Below are positions 10,201 to 18,134 of a stretch of 64,000 bases of DNA, piece by piece. The notes beneath the pieces are model-generated. The model was not told where the DNA came from, ran no database searches, and was given only the letters and a program-made list of their open reading frames with translations. This DNA comes from Jiella sonneratiae (GTDB taxonomy: Bacteria > Pseudomonadota > Alphaproteobacteria > Rhizobiales > Rhizobiaceae): the NCBI RefSeq assembly GCF_017353515.1, contig NZ_JAFMPY010000005.1:186001-250000 (forward strand), read 5' to 3'. The translations under genes and the position numbers were made by a program. The number at the start of each line of letters is the position of its first letter. Positions within the stretch are counted from its first letter, which is position 1.

Positions 10201-11427
10201 ATGAACGCGCCCGTCTTTCCGCGGCTGGAAATCCCGCACACCATCGCCGCCGGCCCCGGCCCCGGCAACACGGCCGAGCGGGTGCTCGCCGCCTTTGCGG
10301 GCGCGGGCGTCGCCGACCACATGCAGCCCGACGTGCTGCGCGGCATGGTCGAGTGCAAGCGCATGCTGCGCGAGATCTTCGGCACCGGCAACGTCCACAC
10401 CTTCGGCATCGCCGGCACCGGCTGGAGCGGCCTCGACGCGATGTTCTCGGTCGTCCATCCGGGCGACAGGATCGTGATGTTCGTCAACGGCACCTTTTCC
10501 GGGATCGACGAGCTTTCGGTGCGCATGAAGGCGGCGACGGAGGAGGAGCTGAGGGCCAATCCGCTCAACCCGGATGCCGCCTCGGTCGTCACCATAAGGG
10601 TGCCGCACGGCCAGTCGGTCACGGGCGAGATCGTCGAGATGGCGCTCGCCGAGCACAAGCCGAAATGGGCGGCGATGGCGCATTGGGAGACCGGCTCCGG
10701 CCGCATCAACGACGTCAAGGGCTTTTCGGAGGCCTGCGAGAGGCACGGCACGATGGGCCTCGTCGACGCGGTCTCCTCGCTCGGCATCGCCGACCTTCGC
10801 ATCGACGATCATCCCGGCATCGTCGGCTGGGCCTCCTGCCCGCAGAAGGGCATGATGGCGCTGCCGCTGACCTACGCGCCGGTGAGCTTCTCGGACCGCT
10901 ACATCGCCGAGCTCCGCAAGGTCGGCGCCCGCAGCTTCGTGCACCACCCGATCATGGAAGCCCGCCACTGGGGCATCATCGACGGCGAGGACGTCGAGAA
11001 GGGCACCTATCACCGCACCCATTCGCCCTATGCCGTCGCCTCCTTCCACGAGGCGCTCAGGATGGTGCTGGAGCAGGGGCTGCTGCAGCGGGCCGAGCGC
11101 TACCAAAGGGCCGAGGCGGCGCTGCGCGCGGCGCTGGAATCGATGGGCTGCAGCGTCACGTCCAACATGACCAGCCTCGTCGTCCTCGACCTGCCGCGCG
11201 CGCTGAAGGGGCGGGAAAAGGAATTCGTCAACGCCTGCCGGGCCGAGGGCTTCGGCATCTGGCCGACGCTGTCGGAGCCGACGCAGGTGCGCGTCGGCAT
11301 CCTCAACCTGATTGCCGAGGACGAGCTTGCGACCATCGTCAGGCGCTTCGGCGAGATGCTGAACCGCTTCGACGTCGCCGCCGACGCCGAAGCGGCAGTC
11401 GCGGAACTGCGACGTCGCCTCGGCTGA
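10201..11427 (+). CDS. class-V aminotransferase, probable serine-glyoxylate aminotransferase (divergent)
   Basis: PLP-dependent enzyme of 408 residues. In the serine cycle this step moves the amino group from serine to glyoxylate, giving hydroxypyruvate and glycine. The fold signature is clear: GIAGTGWSGLDAMF near 68-82, HWETGSGRIND near 162 and the PLP lysine Lys216 in SCPQKGMM. It is not a close copy of the textbook Sga: the usual HNET(S/A)TG motif reads HWETGSG, GSQKG reads CPQKG, and the N-terminus lacks the common GPTNIP form (here GPGPGNTAE). The context (hprA, gckA, mtk, mcl upstream on the same strand) supports the serine-glyoxylate role, but another amino donor such as alanine or a 2-aminoalkane acid is possible. 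The ATG follows GAGGAGGAGA. Confidence 0.75.
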   Translation: MNAPVFPRLEIPHTIAAGPGPGNTAERVLAAFAGAGVADHMQPDVLRGMVECKRMLREIFGTGNVHTFGIAGTGWSGLDAMFSVVHPGDRIVMFVNGTFSGIDELSVRMKAATEEELRANPLNPDAASVVTIRVPHGQSVTGEIVEMALAEHKPKWAAMAHWETGSGRINDVKGFSEACERHGTMGLVDAVSSLGIADLRIDDHPGIVGWASCPQKGMMALPLTYAPVSFSDRYIAELRKVGARSFVHHPIMEARHWGIIDGEDVEKGTYHRTHSPYAVASFHEALRMVLEQGLLQRAERYQRAEAALRAALESMGCSVTSNMTSLVVLDLPRALKGREKEFVNACRAEGFGIWPTLSEPTQVRVGILNLIAEDELATIVRRFGEMLNRFDVAADAEAAVAELRRRLG

Positions 11428-11438
11428 CCTGCGGATCG

Positions 11439-11603
11439 AGTGGTTTGAATTTGACGTTTGAGTCCCGATCGGGTGGGGCGCCGCATCGAATGTCAAAATT
11501 CGAAAAATCCACTAGGATCATCTACTTGGCTGGTGGTCTTTCGATCCCGACATTTGCTTCGCGGTCTCCACAGGACGGCACCAAATGTCGGAATCGGACC
11601 ACC
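11439..11603. repeat. copy 1 of a ~164-bp double-hairpin intergenic element
   Basis: Begins with AGTGGTTTGAATTTGAC and ends with GGAATCGGACCAC. A first arm pair lies at the start and at about 11492-11513 (TCAAAATTCGAAAAATCCACT). A second, stronger stem pairs 11533-11556 with 11582-11602 (about 20 bp, with a 3-nt bulge). The same sequence recurs in the same orientation at 16945-17107 with most bases identical. Here it sits between two convergent genes, so it could also end transcription from both sides. Confidence 0.85.
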
Positions 11604-11675
11604 AGGCGGGAAGGCGCGGCAGCCTTCCCCAGGGGCGTTCCCGGCGCCGGGCCGCTCTTCGGGGCCGGCGGCAGG

Positions 11676-13019
11676 TCAGCCGGCCGGGTCGCTGCGGTCC
11701 AGCGCCTTCGCCACCAGGGCGAACATCTCGTCGAGTTCGGAATCGGTGATGATCAGCGGCGGGCAGAGGCAGAAGCTGTCGCCCACCGCCCGGCCGATGA
11801 CGCCTTCCTCCAGCGCCGCTGCGGCCATCGCCGCGCCGGCCCGGCCGACGTCGCCCACGGGATGAAGTTCCAGCGCGCCGATCAGCCCGATGCCCCGCGT
11901 CACCTTCACCTTCGGATGGGCGGCGAGTTCCCGCAGATGCGCCAGGAAGCGCGGCGAACGGGCCCGGCAGTTGCCGACGAGGTCGCGCTCCTCGATGATC
12001 CTGATGTTCTCCAGCGCCACCGCCGTCGCCACCGGGTGGCCGCTCGCCGTGAAGCCGTGGCCGAACACGCCGAGCCGGTCCGATTCCTCGGCGATCGGGC
12101 GATAGAAGCCGTCGCTCATCAGGATCGCGGCGATCGGCATGTAGGAGGAGGCGATCTGCTTCGAGACGACCATGACGTCCGGCTGCATGCCGAAGGTCTC
12201 GGTGCCGAACATGTTGCCGGTGCGGCCGAAGCCTGTGATCACCTCGTCGGCGACGAGGAGGACGTCGTATTTCCGCAGGACGGCCTGGATCTCCTGCCAG
12301 TAGTTTTCCGGCGGCACGTAGACGCCGCCGGAGCCCATCACCGGCTCGCCGAAGAAGGCGGCGACGGTCTGAGGGCCCTCTTCGAGGATCAGCGTCTCGA
12401 GTTCGCTCGCCATGCGCTTGGAGAAGGCCGCCTCGCTCTCGCCGGGCAGAGCCAGGCTGTCGAAGTCCGGGCAGTGGGTGTGGAGGAAGCGGTCGATCGG
12501 CAGGTCGAAGCTCGCATGGTTGCGGGCAAGGCCGGTGATCGAGCCGGCGGCGATGGTGACGCCGTGATAGCCCTTCACCCGGCCGATGATCTTCTTCTTC
12601 TCCGGCTTGCCGAGGGCGTTCGACCGGTACCAGCAGAGCTTGACGACGAGGTCGTTGGCCTCGGAGCCGGACGAGGTGAAGTGCACCTTCGACATCGGCA
12701 CCGGCGCGAGCCGGATCAGCTTCTCGGCGAGATCGACCGACGGGCCGTGGGTCTTGTGGGAGAAGACGTGGTAGTAGGGCAGCTTCTCCATCTGCGCCTT
12801 GGCCGCCTCGGCGAGGCGCTTTTCGCCGAAGCCGACGGCGACCGACCAGAGCCCGGCGAGGCCCTCGAAGTAGCGCTTGCCGTCGCGGTCGAAGACGTAG
12901 ACGCCCTCGCCGCGGTCGATGACCAGCGAGCCCGTCGTCTCGTGCGCCTTGAGATTGACCAGCGGGTGCATCTGGTAGGCCCGGTCGCGGGCCTCGATGG
13001 AATTCGGGATCTCGTTCAT
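11676..13019 (-). CDS. class-III (omega) aminotransferase
   Basis: PLP-dependent transaminase of 447 residues acting on a terminal amino group. Landmarks: FTSSGSEANDLVVK near 115-128, VKGYHGVTIAAGSITG near 155, VADEVITGFGRTG near 255 and the Schiff-base Lys287 in VVSKQIASS, then FGHGFTASGHPVA near 315. Its closest general type is the omega-amino acid / putrescine / beta-alanine-pyruvate group. It is the last gene of the minus-strand cluster, 44 bp after the molybdenum hydroxylase large subunit, so it probably removes the amino group from the ring-opened product of that pathway. Substrate is inferred only from context. Confidence 0.88.
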   Translation of the reverse strand: MNEIPNSIEARDRAYQMHPLVNLKAHETTGSLVIDRGEGVYVFDRDGKRYFEGLAGLWSVAVGFGEKRLAEAAKAQMEKLPYYHVFSHKTHGPSVDLAEKLIRLAPVPMSKVHFTSSGSEANDLVVKLCWYRSNALGKPEKKKIIGRVKGYHGVTIAAGSITGLARNHASFDLPIDRFLHTHCPDFDSLALPGESEAAFSKRMASELETLILEEGPQTVAAFFGEPVMGSGGVYVPPENYWQEIQAVLRKYDVLLVADEVITGFGRTGNMFGTETFGMQPDVMVVSKQIASSYMPIAAILMSDGFYRPIAEESDRLGVFGHGFTASGHPVATAVALENIRIIEERDLVGNCRARSPRFLAHLRELAAHPKVKVTRGIGLIGALELHPVGDVGRAGAAMAAAALEEGVIGRAVGDSFCLCPPLIITDSELDEMFALVAKALDRSDPAG

Positions 13020-13063
13020 GGCCTTGGGTCTTTCGGTTGCATCGTCGTGCGTCGTGGGAGCGT

Positions 13064-15439
13064 TCAGCCCCCGCCTCCCTGGCGGGGCGCTGAAGGGAGC
13101 AGGTTGTCGGCGTGCCGCTCGGCAATGTGCGGGAAGGCGGGCGGCGGCGCCTCGCCGGAAAGCAGCGCCAGCACCCGCGGCGGCGTCAGCGGCAGTTCGC
13201 AGACCCGGCCGCCCGTCGCCCGCGCGACGGCGCAGGCGATCGTCGCCCCCACATTGAGGATCGGCACCTCGCCGGCGCCCTTGGTGCCGAGCGGACCGAG
13301 CGAGGGCGCGCCCTCGTAGAGGTCGATCGCGACCGGCACGACGTCGCCGGCGAGCGGCAGGCGATAGGTCTCGAAGCTCGCCTGGCGGATGCCGCCGTCC
13401 GGCCCGACGTCGGCCTCCTCGTGCAGCGCGTAGCCGAGGCCCTGCACCACCCCGCCCTGGATCTGGCCGAAGATCGCGGGGGGATTGAGCGCACGGCCGA
13501 CGTCCTGGACGACGCGATAGGCGAGCACCTCGACGTGGCCGGTCCCCGGGTCGACTGCGAGGTCGCAGTCGTGGACGGCGAAGACCGGGATGTCGAGGGC
13601 CTCGATGAAGTGCCCGGCGCAGCAGCCGGCCATGGCCGGCGTTCCGGCGGCGGCGAAGGAGCCGGTGCCGGAGACCGGGCCGTAGCGCGCCTGGGCATGG
13701 GCGGCGACCTCGGCGATGGTCAGGCCGGAGCCCCTGGCGCCGGCGATCTCGATGCGGCCGTCCGCCATCACGAGATCCTCGGCGGCGGCCTCCAGCATGT
13801 CGCCCGCGACCTTCAGAAGCCGGGTGCGGACCTCGATCGCCGCCGCCCGGCTCGCCGCCCCGAGGGAGACGGTGGTGCGCCCGCCGCCGACGCCGACGTC
13901 GTAGCCCGCCGCATCCGTGTCCGCCGCCCGCACCACCACGTCCTCGGGCTGAAGGCCGAGCGTTGCCGCGACGATCTGCGGCAGCGCCTGCTGCATGGAG
14001 CCGGAGCCGATCTCGACGCCGGAGGTCACCAGCGTCGCGCTGCCGTCGGCATTCATGTTGACGGTCGCGGCCGAGGGCCCGGTGAACACGAACCAGGTGC
14101 CGACGGTCGTCGCCCGGCCCCAGAGGCGGCCGTCCTGCGGCGTCGCGACGGGCGTCTTGTCGCGCAGCGCCCGCATCCGATCGAGCATCGGCCCCAGCAC
14201 GTCGCCCTCGAAGACCTGGCCGGTCGCGCCGAGATCGCCGTCGCCGACGACGTTCTGCCGGCGGAAGGTCTCGGGCGCGATGCCGGTGGCCGCGGCGATC
14301 TCGTCGGTGTGCCGTTCGAGGGCGAAGGTGTTGTAGACGCCGTTGCAGGCCCTGAAGGCGCCGTTCGGTGCGGTGTTGGTGTAGACGGCGCGCGAGACGA
14401 TGCGCACCGCGCCGAGCCGGTAGTTGCCGCCGAGCGTGTGGGCGGTCATCGTGGTCAGGAAGACCTGCTCGCCGCCATAGGCGCCGCAGTCCATCAGCAC
14501 GACCGCCTCGCGGCCGGCGACGGCGCCGTCGGCGGTGACGGCCGAGCGGATCCTGATCTCGGCGTTCTCGCGGAAGAGGCAGGTCTGCATCTCCTCCTCG
14601 CGGCTGTTGACGAGGCGGACGGGCCGGCCGGCGCGGCGGGCGAGCAGCGCGGCGAAGGGTTCGAGCGCCCAGTCGAACTTCAGCCCGAAGCCGCCGCCGA
14701 CCGGCGGCACCGTCACCCGGATCGCCGCGGCGGGAACGCCGAGAAGCGCGGCCGTGGCGTTGCGCACCGTCCAGGGAACCTGGGTCGAGGTCTCGATGTG
14801 GAAGCGGCCGTCCTCGAAGCGCGCCACGACCGCCCTCGGCTCGAAGGGAACGTGGTTCTGGCGGGGCACCCGCAGGCTGGTCTCGACCAGCGTGACGTCG
14901 CGACGGGCAAAGGCCGCCTCGACGTCGCCGCGCTCGACCGTCGCCTCCCAGGCGACGTTGCCGCCGCGCGCCCCGCCGGCGTGGAGGACGGCGTGGTCGC
15001 GCCAGTCGGGATGAACGAGCGGGGCGTCTTCGGCGAGCGCCGCGGCCATGTCGAGGACGGCCGGCAGCGGCTCGATCGCAAGGCCGATGGCGGCGAGCGC
15101 CGCGCGGGCCTCGGCTTCGGTTTCCGCAGCGACGGCGGCGATCGGCTCGCCGCGATAGCGCACCACGTTCGAGGCGAAGAGCGGATGGTCGGCAATGCCG
15201 ATACCGGCCCGCCCCGGAGCGTCGGCGGACGTGACGATGGCGCGCACGCCGGGCATTCGCGCCGCCGCCTCGATGTCGAGCCGGACGATCCGGCCGCTCG
15301 GCACCGGCGAGCGCAGCAGCGCGGCGTGCAGCATGCCGAAATGGCCGCGATCGATGGTGTAGCGCGTCCGGCCGGTCAGCTTGTCGCGGGCGTCGCGGCG
15401 GCGGAAGTTGCGGACCGCGGTCTCGGCGGAAAGGCTCAT
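13064..15439 (-). CDS. molybdenum hydroxylase large subunit (xanthine dehydrogenase / aldehyde oxidase family)
   Basis: A 791-residue molybdopterin-cytosine-dinucleotide-type subunit. The N-terminal a/b hammerhead domain (RDKLTGRTRYTIDRGH near 18) is followed by the molybdopterin domains: PVGGGFGLKFDW near 245, FRACNGVYNTFALERHTDEI near 360, GVEIGSGSMQQALPQI near 470 and the catalytic glutamate in the C-terminal KGAGEVPILN near 724. The enzyme inserts water-derived oxygen into a C-H bond next to nitrogen in heterocycles or oxidises aldehydes. The ATG overlaps the end of the 2Fe-2S gene as ATGA, giving a small-first order (FAD, 2Fe-2S, Mo). No signal peptide, so cytoplasmic. The exact substrate is unknown; neighbouring HyuAB and an ABC importer suggest a nitrogenous ring compound. 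Confidence 0.9.
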   Translation of the reverse strand: MSLSAETAVRNFRRRDARDKLTGRTRYTIDRGHFGMLHAALLRSPVPSGRIVRLDIEAAARMPGVRAIVTSADAPGRAGIGIADHPLFASNVVRYRGEPIAAVAAETEAEARAALAAIGLAIEPLPAVLDMAAALAEDAPLVHPDWRDHAVLHAGGARGGNVAWEATVERGDVEAAFARRDVTLVETSLRVPRQNHVPFEPRAVVARFEDGRFHIETSTQVPWTVRNATAALLGVPAAAIRVTVPPVGGGFGLKFDWALEPFAALLARRAGRPVRLVNSREEEMQTCLFRENAEIRIRSAVTADGAVAGREAVVLMDCGAYGGEQVFLTTMTAHTLGGNYRLGAVRIVSRAVYTNTAPNGAFRACNGVYNTFALERHTDEIAAATGIAPETFRRQNVVGDGDLGATGQVFEGDVLGPMLDRMRALRDKTPVATPQDGRLWGRATTVGTWFVFTGPSAATVNMNADGSATLVTSGVEIGSGSMQQALPQIVAATLGLQPEDVVVRAADTDAAGYDVGVGGGRTTVSLGAASRAAAIEVRTRLLKVAGDMLEAAAEDLVMADGRIEIAGARGSGLTIAEVAAHAQARYGPVSGTGSFAAAGTPAMAGCCAGHFIEALDIPVFAVHDCDLAVDPGTGHVEVLAYRVVQDVGRALNPPAIFGQIQGGVVQGLGYALHEEADVGPDGGIRQASFETYRLPLAGDVVPVAIDLYEGAPSLGPLGTKGAGEVPILNVGATIACAVARATGGRVCELPLTPPRVLALLSGEAPPPAFPHIAERHADNLLPSAPRQGGGG

Positions 15440-15903
15440 CGCCCGTCCTCCATCACGGCGAGCGCGGCGTCGACGATGCGCTCGTAGCCGGTGCAGCGGC
15501 AGAGATTGCCGACGAGCCCCGCCTTGACGGCGTCGCGCGTCGGCGCGCAGTTGCCCGGCCGGGTCAGGTGGGTCAGCGTCACCACCATACCGGGAAAGCA
15601 CATGCCGCACTGGACGGCCTCGTGCTCCTCCAGCGCCCGCTGCACCGGCGAGGGCGTCTCCGCCGTGCCGAGCCCTTCGACGGTCTCGACGCTCCGGCCG
15701 TCGGCGAGCGCCACCGGCGTCAGGCAGGCAACCGCCGGCGCGCCGTCGAGAAGGACCATGCAGGCCCCGCAGAAGCCCTCGCGGCAGACCGGCTTGGCGC
15801 CGGTGAGGTGCAGCGTGTCGCGGAGGACGTCGAGGAGCGGCGTCAGCGGCTCGGCGGACAGCCGCCTTTCCTCGCCATTGACCAGAAGCGTGACCTGCAT
15901 CAT
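15436..15903 (-). CDS. molybdenum hydroxylase 2Fe-2S subunit
   Basis: The 155-residue electron-transfer subunit. The plant-type cluster uses C40, C45 and C48 (CREGFCGAC) plus C60; the second cluster uses CGMCFPG near 99-105 and CRCTGY near 134-139. All eight cysteines are present. The start is ATG-ATG with GGAGGATC upstream, so translation may begin at either of the first two methionines. It is coupled to the large-subunit gene by a 4-bp overlap and lies 14 bp after the FAD subunit. Confidence 0.95.
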   Translation of the reverse strand: MMQVTLLVNGEERRLSAEPLTPLLDVLRDTLHLTGAKPVCREGFCGACMVLLDGAPAVACLTPVALADGRSVETVEGLGTAETPSPVQRALEEHEAVQCGMCFPGMVVTLTHLTRPGNCAPTRDAVKAGLVGNLCRCTGYERIVDAALAVMEDGR

Positions 15904-15917
15904 CGGCCGATCCTCCT

Positions 15918-16871
15918 TCAGGCCGCCGCGGCGAGCGCCGCGATCGCCCGGCCGACGAGCGTCGGCAGCACCCGGACGCGGTACCAGCCGGGTGCTTCGA
16001 CGCCGTCGCGGCCGGAAAACTCGGGCGCGAGGGAAGCGGCGAGGGCGGCGATGCGCGCCGGGTCGAGGCGTTCGCCGTTGATCGCCCCTTCGAGGCCGGT
16101 CCAGCGGCGCGGCGCCGCCTCGACCGAACCGACCGCGATGCGGGCGCTCTCGACCCTCCCGCCACCGCCGACGCCGATCGCCGCCGAGACGATCGCCACC
16201 GGATAGTCGCCGGCCTTGCGGAGCGGCAGGCGGACATGGACGGAGCGGAGCCCGGACCGCTTCAAGACGATGCGCGTCACGATCCTGCCGCCGCCCGTCG
16301 CCGCCGGATCCGCCAGGAACGCCTCGACGGGAAGCCGCCGGCTGCCGGCGGGCGCCGCGGCCTCGGCGATCTCGACGACGGCGTCGAGGCAGAGGAGCGC
16401 CGGCACCAGATCGGCGGCGGGAAAGCCCCTCGCACAGAGATTGCCGCCGATCGTCGCGGCATTGCGCACGGCGGGATTGGCCGAGCCGGCGGCCGCGGCC
16501 GCGAGGGCGGCGAGGTCTGAAAACGGCGACAGCGCCTTGGCGAGTTCGGCATGGGTGACGGCGGCGCCGATCGCCACTTCGTCGTCGGCGACGTCGATCC
16601 GCCGCAGTTCGGCGATGCGGCCGAGCGCGACATAGGCCGGCGCGTGCGCCTCATGGCGGATCGGCGCCCGCATGATCCAGGTGCCGCCGGCGAGCGGGGC
16701 GGCGCCGTCGCCCGCGGCGGAAAGCGCCGCGAGGGCTTCGGGCAGGGTCCGCGGAACGGCGACCGGCGGTGGCGCGAGGCCTTGCATCTTCTGTGGTGCC
16801 TCCGTTTCGGCGGCGGTTGGACGGGCCGGCCCCGTCGCGGCCGGCCGCGGGATGAAATGAGCGTCGCTCAT
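15918..16871 (-). CDS. molybdenum hydroxylase FAD-binding subunit
   Basis: A 317-residue subunit that passes electrons from the iron-sulfur clusters to an acceptor. The PP-loop-type FAD motif APLAGGTWIM near 56-67 replaces the more usual AGGQSL, and the second FAD motif RNAATIGGNLCARGFPAADL near 135-155 is intact. The C-terminal CO-dehydrogenase flavoprotein domain follows. The N-terminal 35 residues (rich in Pro, Ala, Thr) are longer than usual and may be a mis-called extension; internal starts are possible. First gene of the three-subunit set, with two repeat elements directly upstream. Confidence 0.88.
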   Translation of the reverse strand: MSDAHFIPRPAATGPARPTAAETEAPQKMQGLAPPPVAVPRTLPEALAALSAAGDGAAPLAGGTWIMRAPIRHEAHAPAYVALGRIAELRRIDVADDEVAIGAAVTHAELAKALSPFSDLAALAAAAAGSANPAVRNAATIGGNLCARGFPAADLVPALLCLDAVVEIAEAAAPAGSRRLPVEAFLADPAATGGGRIVTRIVLKRSGLRSVHVRLPLRKAGDYPVAIVSAAIGVGGGGRVESARIAVGSVEAAPRRWTGLEGAINGERLDPARIAALAASLAPEFSGRDGVEAPGWYRVRVLPTLVGRAIAALAAAA

Positions 16872-16896
16872 CCTCCCGCTCGATCTTCCCGTTTCC

Positions 16897-16941
16897 GCAT
16901 GATCTCTTCCGGAAACCGGTTCCCACCTTCCGGGATCATGC
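16897..16941. repeat. Hyphomicrobiales-type palindromic intergenic element
   Basis: GCATGATC at 16897-16904 and GATCATGC at 16934-16941 frame a second inverted pair (TTCCGGAAACCGG and ACCTTCCGG). This GCATGATC...CCGGAA...ACCGG...GATCATGC layout is the form I know from intergenic mosaic elements in Rhizobium-related genomes. It lies upstream of the FAD-subunit start and directly abuts repeat copy 2. Confidence 0.7.
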
Positions 16942-16944
16942 TCC

Positions 16945-17107
16945 AGTGGGTTGAATTTGACATTTGAGTCCCGATCGGGTGAGGCGTCGCATCAAGGTCA
17001 AATTCGAAAAATCCACTGGGATCATAATCTTGGCTCGTGGTCTTTCGATTCCGACATTTGCTGCGCAGTCTCGACAAAGCGGTACCAAATGTCGGAATCG
17101 GACCACT
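16945..17107. repeat. copy 2 of the ~164-bp double-hairpin intergenic element
   Basis: Same orientation as copy 1 at 11439-11603. First arm pair: AGTGGGTTGAATTTGAC at 16945-16961 against 16997-17017. Second stem: 17037-17060 against 17086-17106, 21 pairs with a 3-nt bulge. The last two bases are part of the stop codon (TAG, minus strand, 17106-17108) of the ABC permease gene. Together the two copies flank the aminotransferase plus molybdenum hydroxylase block as direct repeats. Confidence 0.85.
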
Positions 17108-18134
17108 AGCGGGCCTCGAGGCTCAGCCGGTCGATGACCACGCCGAGGATGACGATCGCCCCGAGCACGATCATCTGGACGTAGCCGTCGACGCCGGTGA
17201 GGTTCATGCCGTTCGACAGGATGGTGATGAACAAGGCGCCGAGCACGGCGGTGACGACGCCGCCGCGCCCGCCGGCGAGGCTGGTGCCGCCGACGACGGC
17301 GGCGGCGATCGACTGCAGCGACAGGGTGCCGCCGAGATTGGGCTCGCCGGAGCCGGTGCGCGCCGTCATCATCAGCGCGCCGAGGCCGGCGAGCGCCGAA
17401 CAGAGGATGTAGGCGGCGACCAGAAGCCGCCGCACCGGCACCCCGGCGACGGCCGCAGCGCCGGGATTGGTGCCGATGATGTAGAGCGAGCGTCCGAACA
17501 CCGTCCGGTTGAGGACGAGATGGAGAACGAGGCCGACGGCGCAGGCGATGACGATCGCCGAGGAGATGCCGAACACCGACCCCGAATAGAAGATCTCTGA
17601 GAACGGCGCCGGCACGCCCTGGACGGGGCGGCCGCCGGAGATCGTCGTGGCGATGCCGATGGCGACGTTCATGCTGCCAAGCGTCGCGACGAGCGGGCTG
17701 ACGCCGAGCAGCGCGACGACGACGCCGTTGAAGACGCCGCAGGCGCAGGCGAGGGCAAGGCCCGCGATGATGCCGAGAATGACGGCCGGCACGAGCGAGC
17801 CGCCCGTGCCGCCGACGCCGGCCATGGTCAGCGCCGCCGCGACGCTGACCATCGAGACGGTGGGGCCGAGCGAGAGGTCGAAGCCGCGCGTCAGGATCAC
17901 CACCATCTGCGCCATGGCGAAGAGAGCGAGATAGCTCGCCTGCTGGGCGATGTTGAGGAGGTTGTAGCCGGTCAGCACCCGGTCGTCCGCGGCGCCGAAG
18001 CCGGCGAGCAGCACCAGCAGCACCGCCGGCAGGGCGAGCTGGCGCAGCCATTCGACGGCGAGGCCGCGCCGTTCCGCCTGCCGCGGCGCCTCGGCGGCGG
18101 TCTTCGGCGCGGCGGCGAGGGGCGCATCAGACAC
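17106..18134 (-). CDS. ABC transporter permease (RbsC/BPD_transp_2 family), first copy
   Basis: A 342-residue inner-membrane permease with about eight to ten hydrophobic helices, after a 30-residue cytoplasmic N-terminus. The family motif ILTRGFDLSLGPTVSMVSV near 80-98 and the loop GTNPGAAAVAGVPVRRLLV near 205-225 are present, as is GGTSLAGGRGGVVTAVLGAL near 280. This type pairs with the double ATPase next to it to import sugars, autoinducers or other small polar compounds. Its start overlaps the stop of the second permease gene by 8 nt, so the two are coupled. Confidence 0.9.
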   Translation of the reverse strand: MSDAPLAAAPKTAAEAPRQAERRGLAVEWLRQLALPAVLLVLLAGFGAADDRVLTGYNLLNIAQQASYLALFAMAQMVVILTRGFDLSLGPTVSMVSVAAALTMAGVGGTGGSLVPAVILGIIAGLALACACGVFNGVVVALLGVSPLVATLGSMNVAIGIATTISGGRPVQGVPAPFSEIFYSGSVFGISSAIVIACAVGLVLHLVLNRTVFGRSLYIIGTNPGAAAVAGVPVRRLLVAAYILCSALAGLGALMMTARTGSGEPNLGGTLSLQSIAAAVVGGTSLAGGRGGVVTAVLGALFITILSNGMNLTGVDGYVQMIVLGAIVILGVVIDRLSLEAR

